From: FEN-1139 sp038207155
GTDB taxonomy: Bacteria > Myxococcota_A > Polyangia > Polyangiales > Polyangiaceae
Assembly (NCBI GenBank): GCA_038207155.1
Contig: JBBRAB010000005.1
Location: forward strand, 62,001-126,000
Direction of reading: 5' to 3'
DNA: 64,000 nt
Shown piece after piece: positions 63,489 to 64,000 of this stretch; within the stretch, counting starts at the first letter, position 1; the number at the start of each line of letters is the position of its first letter. Made by a program: the position numbers and the translations under genes. The notes beneath the pieces are model-generated. The model had not been told where the DNA came from, did no database searches, and was given only the letters and a program-made list of their open reading frames with translations.

Positions 63489-64000
63489 GTGCCATTTGGA
63501 TTCGCTTTCCCCCGAATTCGCCTGCTCGGCTGCTGGCTCGCCTTCGCCCTAGTCACGGGTACGGCTGGCGCAGCGGAGACGACGGCGCCCTCGGTTTTGC
63601 TCTCGGAGGCGGTCCCGGGCGCAGCGCGCCTCGAAGGACGGCTCCTGGCGCCCTGTTGCTGGAATCAGACGCTGGACACCCACAGTTCAGAGCTTGCGCT
63701 TGAGCTTCGTCGCGAGATCCGCAGTCGCCTGAAGGCCGGGGAGCGACCTGACGCAATCGAGGCAAGCCTCGTCGAGCGCTATGGGACGAGGATTCGTGCC
63801 GTGCCGGATCGCGTGCCGCTCGGTGCGCTGGCAGGTCTGGCGCTGGTCGGCTTTCTCGGGGTCGGCGGCGGCGCCGGCTACTTGTTGATCCGTTGGAGAA
63901 GGCGCGCGGTCAAGGCATCCACGGGAGCCTCCTCTGTAGTTTCGGGTGATTCCTTGCCGGACGCCGAGCGGCGACTCGACGATCGGCTTGATGCCGAGCT
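63489..64000 (+). CDS. ccmH: CcmH-like cytochrome c biogenesis protein (3' end outside window)
   Basis: At least 170 residues; the frame is open at the right edge. From GTG 63489 the N-terminus MPFGFAFPRIRLLGCWLAFAL and VTGTAGA gives a signal peptide. The CcmH domain follows: LLAPCCWNQTLDTHSSELAL, then LRREIRSRLKAGERPDAIEASLVERYG. The residues match the CcmH/NrfF helix bundle, but the redox motif is PCCW with adjacent cysteines instead of C-x2-C. A transmembrane helix (PLGALAGLALVGFLGVGGGAGYLL) follows, then a charged tail cut by the window end. An in-frame ATG at 63423 would precede the signal by 22 charged residues and is less likely. Confidence 0.8.
   Translation, partial: MPFGFAFPRIRLLGCWLAFALVTGTAGAAETTAPSVLLSEAVPGAARLEGRLLAPCCWNQTLDTHSSELALELRREIRSRLKAGERPDAIEASLVERYGTRIRAVPDRVPLGALAGLALVGFLGVGGGAGYLLIRWRRRAVKASTGASSVVSGDSLPDAERRLDDRLDAE

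Overview
The window is one continuous, GC-rich bacterial chromosome segment. Its gene content points to a myxobacterium-like member of the Myxococcota (formerly Deltaproteobacteria). The signs are many secreted lipoproteins (some ending in spaced-Cys tails), an AgmX/PglI-type C-terminal domain, a DUF4388 protein, a two-kinase Ser/Thr protein kinase, PAS-rich two-component proteins, a Che cluster with CheX-type proteins, giant TPR proteins, and heavy use of GTG starts with C/G in third codon positions. I saw no insertion sequence, prophage, integrase or CRISPR array. The lineage is an inference from gene families; no 16S gene is present.

Layout. 1-3 kb: the 3' end of dnaE, a DUF4388 protein and tRNA-Lys. 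3.2-6 kb: small accessory genes (DUF1801, a DTW-domain tRNA modification enzyme with an internal hexanucleotide repeat, a VOC protein) mixed with truncated remnants (SRPBCC 5' end, histidine-kinase 3' end, hypF 5' end). 6.1-11 kb: lipoproteins, an AgmX-like protein divergent from a VWA lipoprotein, and a TerB-like coiled-coil protein. 11-14 kb: a PAS-PAS-degenerate kinase-receiver protein, convergent with a small CxxC protein plus a MerR-like HTH/degenerate receiver protein. 14.2-14.7 kb: tRNA-Gly and tRNA-Asp. 15-21.4 kb: a chemotaxis-type cluster, cheA-cheW-cheY-cheB-cheR-cheX plus a possible CheC/CheX relative, without a receptor gene. 22-30 kb: a lipoprotein, a Na+/H+ antiporter-type permease, a hybrid histidine kinase, an HD hydrolase, a DUF4920-like lipoprotein, an outer-membrane protein and a Cys-rich lipoprotein. 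30-34.5 kb: one very large acyl-CoA dehydratase activase-type protein. 34.6-40 kb: a MepA-like LysM endopeptidase with a HIT protein, and the double-kinase STPK. 40.3-50.7 kb: a 3,483-residue TPR protein. 50.8-54.2 kb: a LysM/esterase fusion, a ZIP transporter, PssA and a half-size GDT1 protein. 54.2-63.3 kb: a compact minus-strand menaquinone operon, ubiE/menG-menF-menD-menH-menB-menA-menC-menE. Right edge: a CcmH-like cytochrome c maturation gene, cut by the window end.

How genes work together. The men operon encodes isochorismate-to-menaquinone synthesis except a dedicated DHNA-CoA thioesterase. All junctions but one overlap by 4 bases, so translation is probably coupled. The divergent ccmH-like gene shares its upstream region, which fits a respiratory theme. 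The Che genes form a full phosphorelay and adaptation module. Two proteins near it (11.1-13.7 kb) keep signalling folds but lack key catalytic residues, which suggests phosphorylation-independent signalling. The envelope theme is strong: a murein endopeptidase, a LysM esterase, an outer-membrane beta-barrel and many lipoproteins.

Limits: homology calls are from reading motifs only. Start codons are often uncertain because GTG/TTG starts and weak ribosome binding sites are common here.
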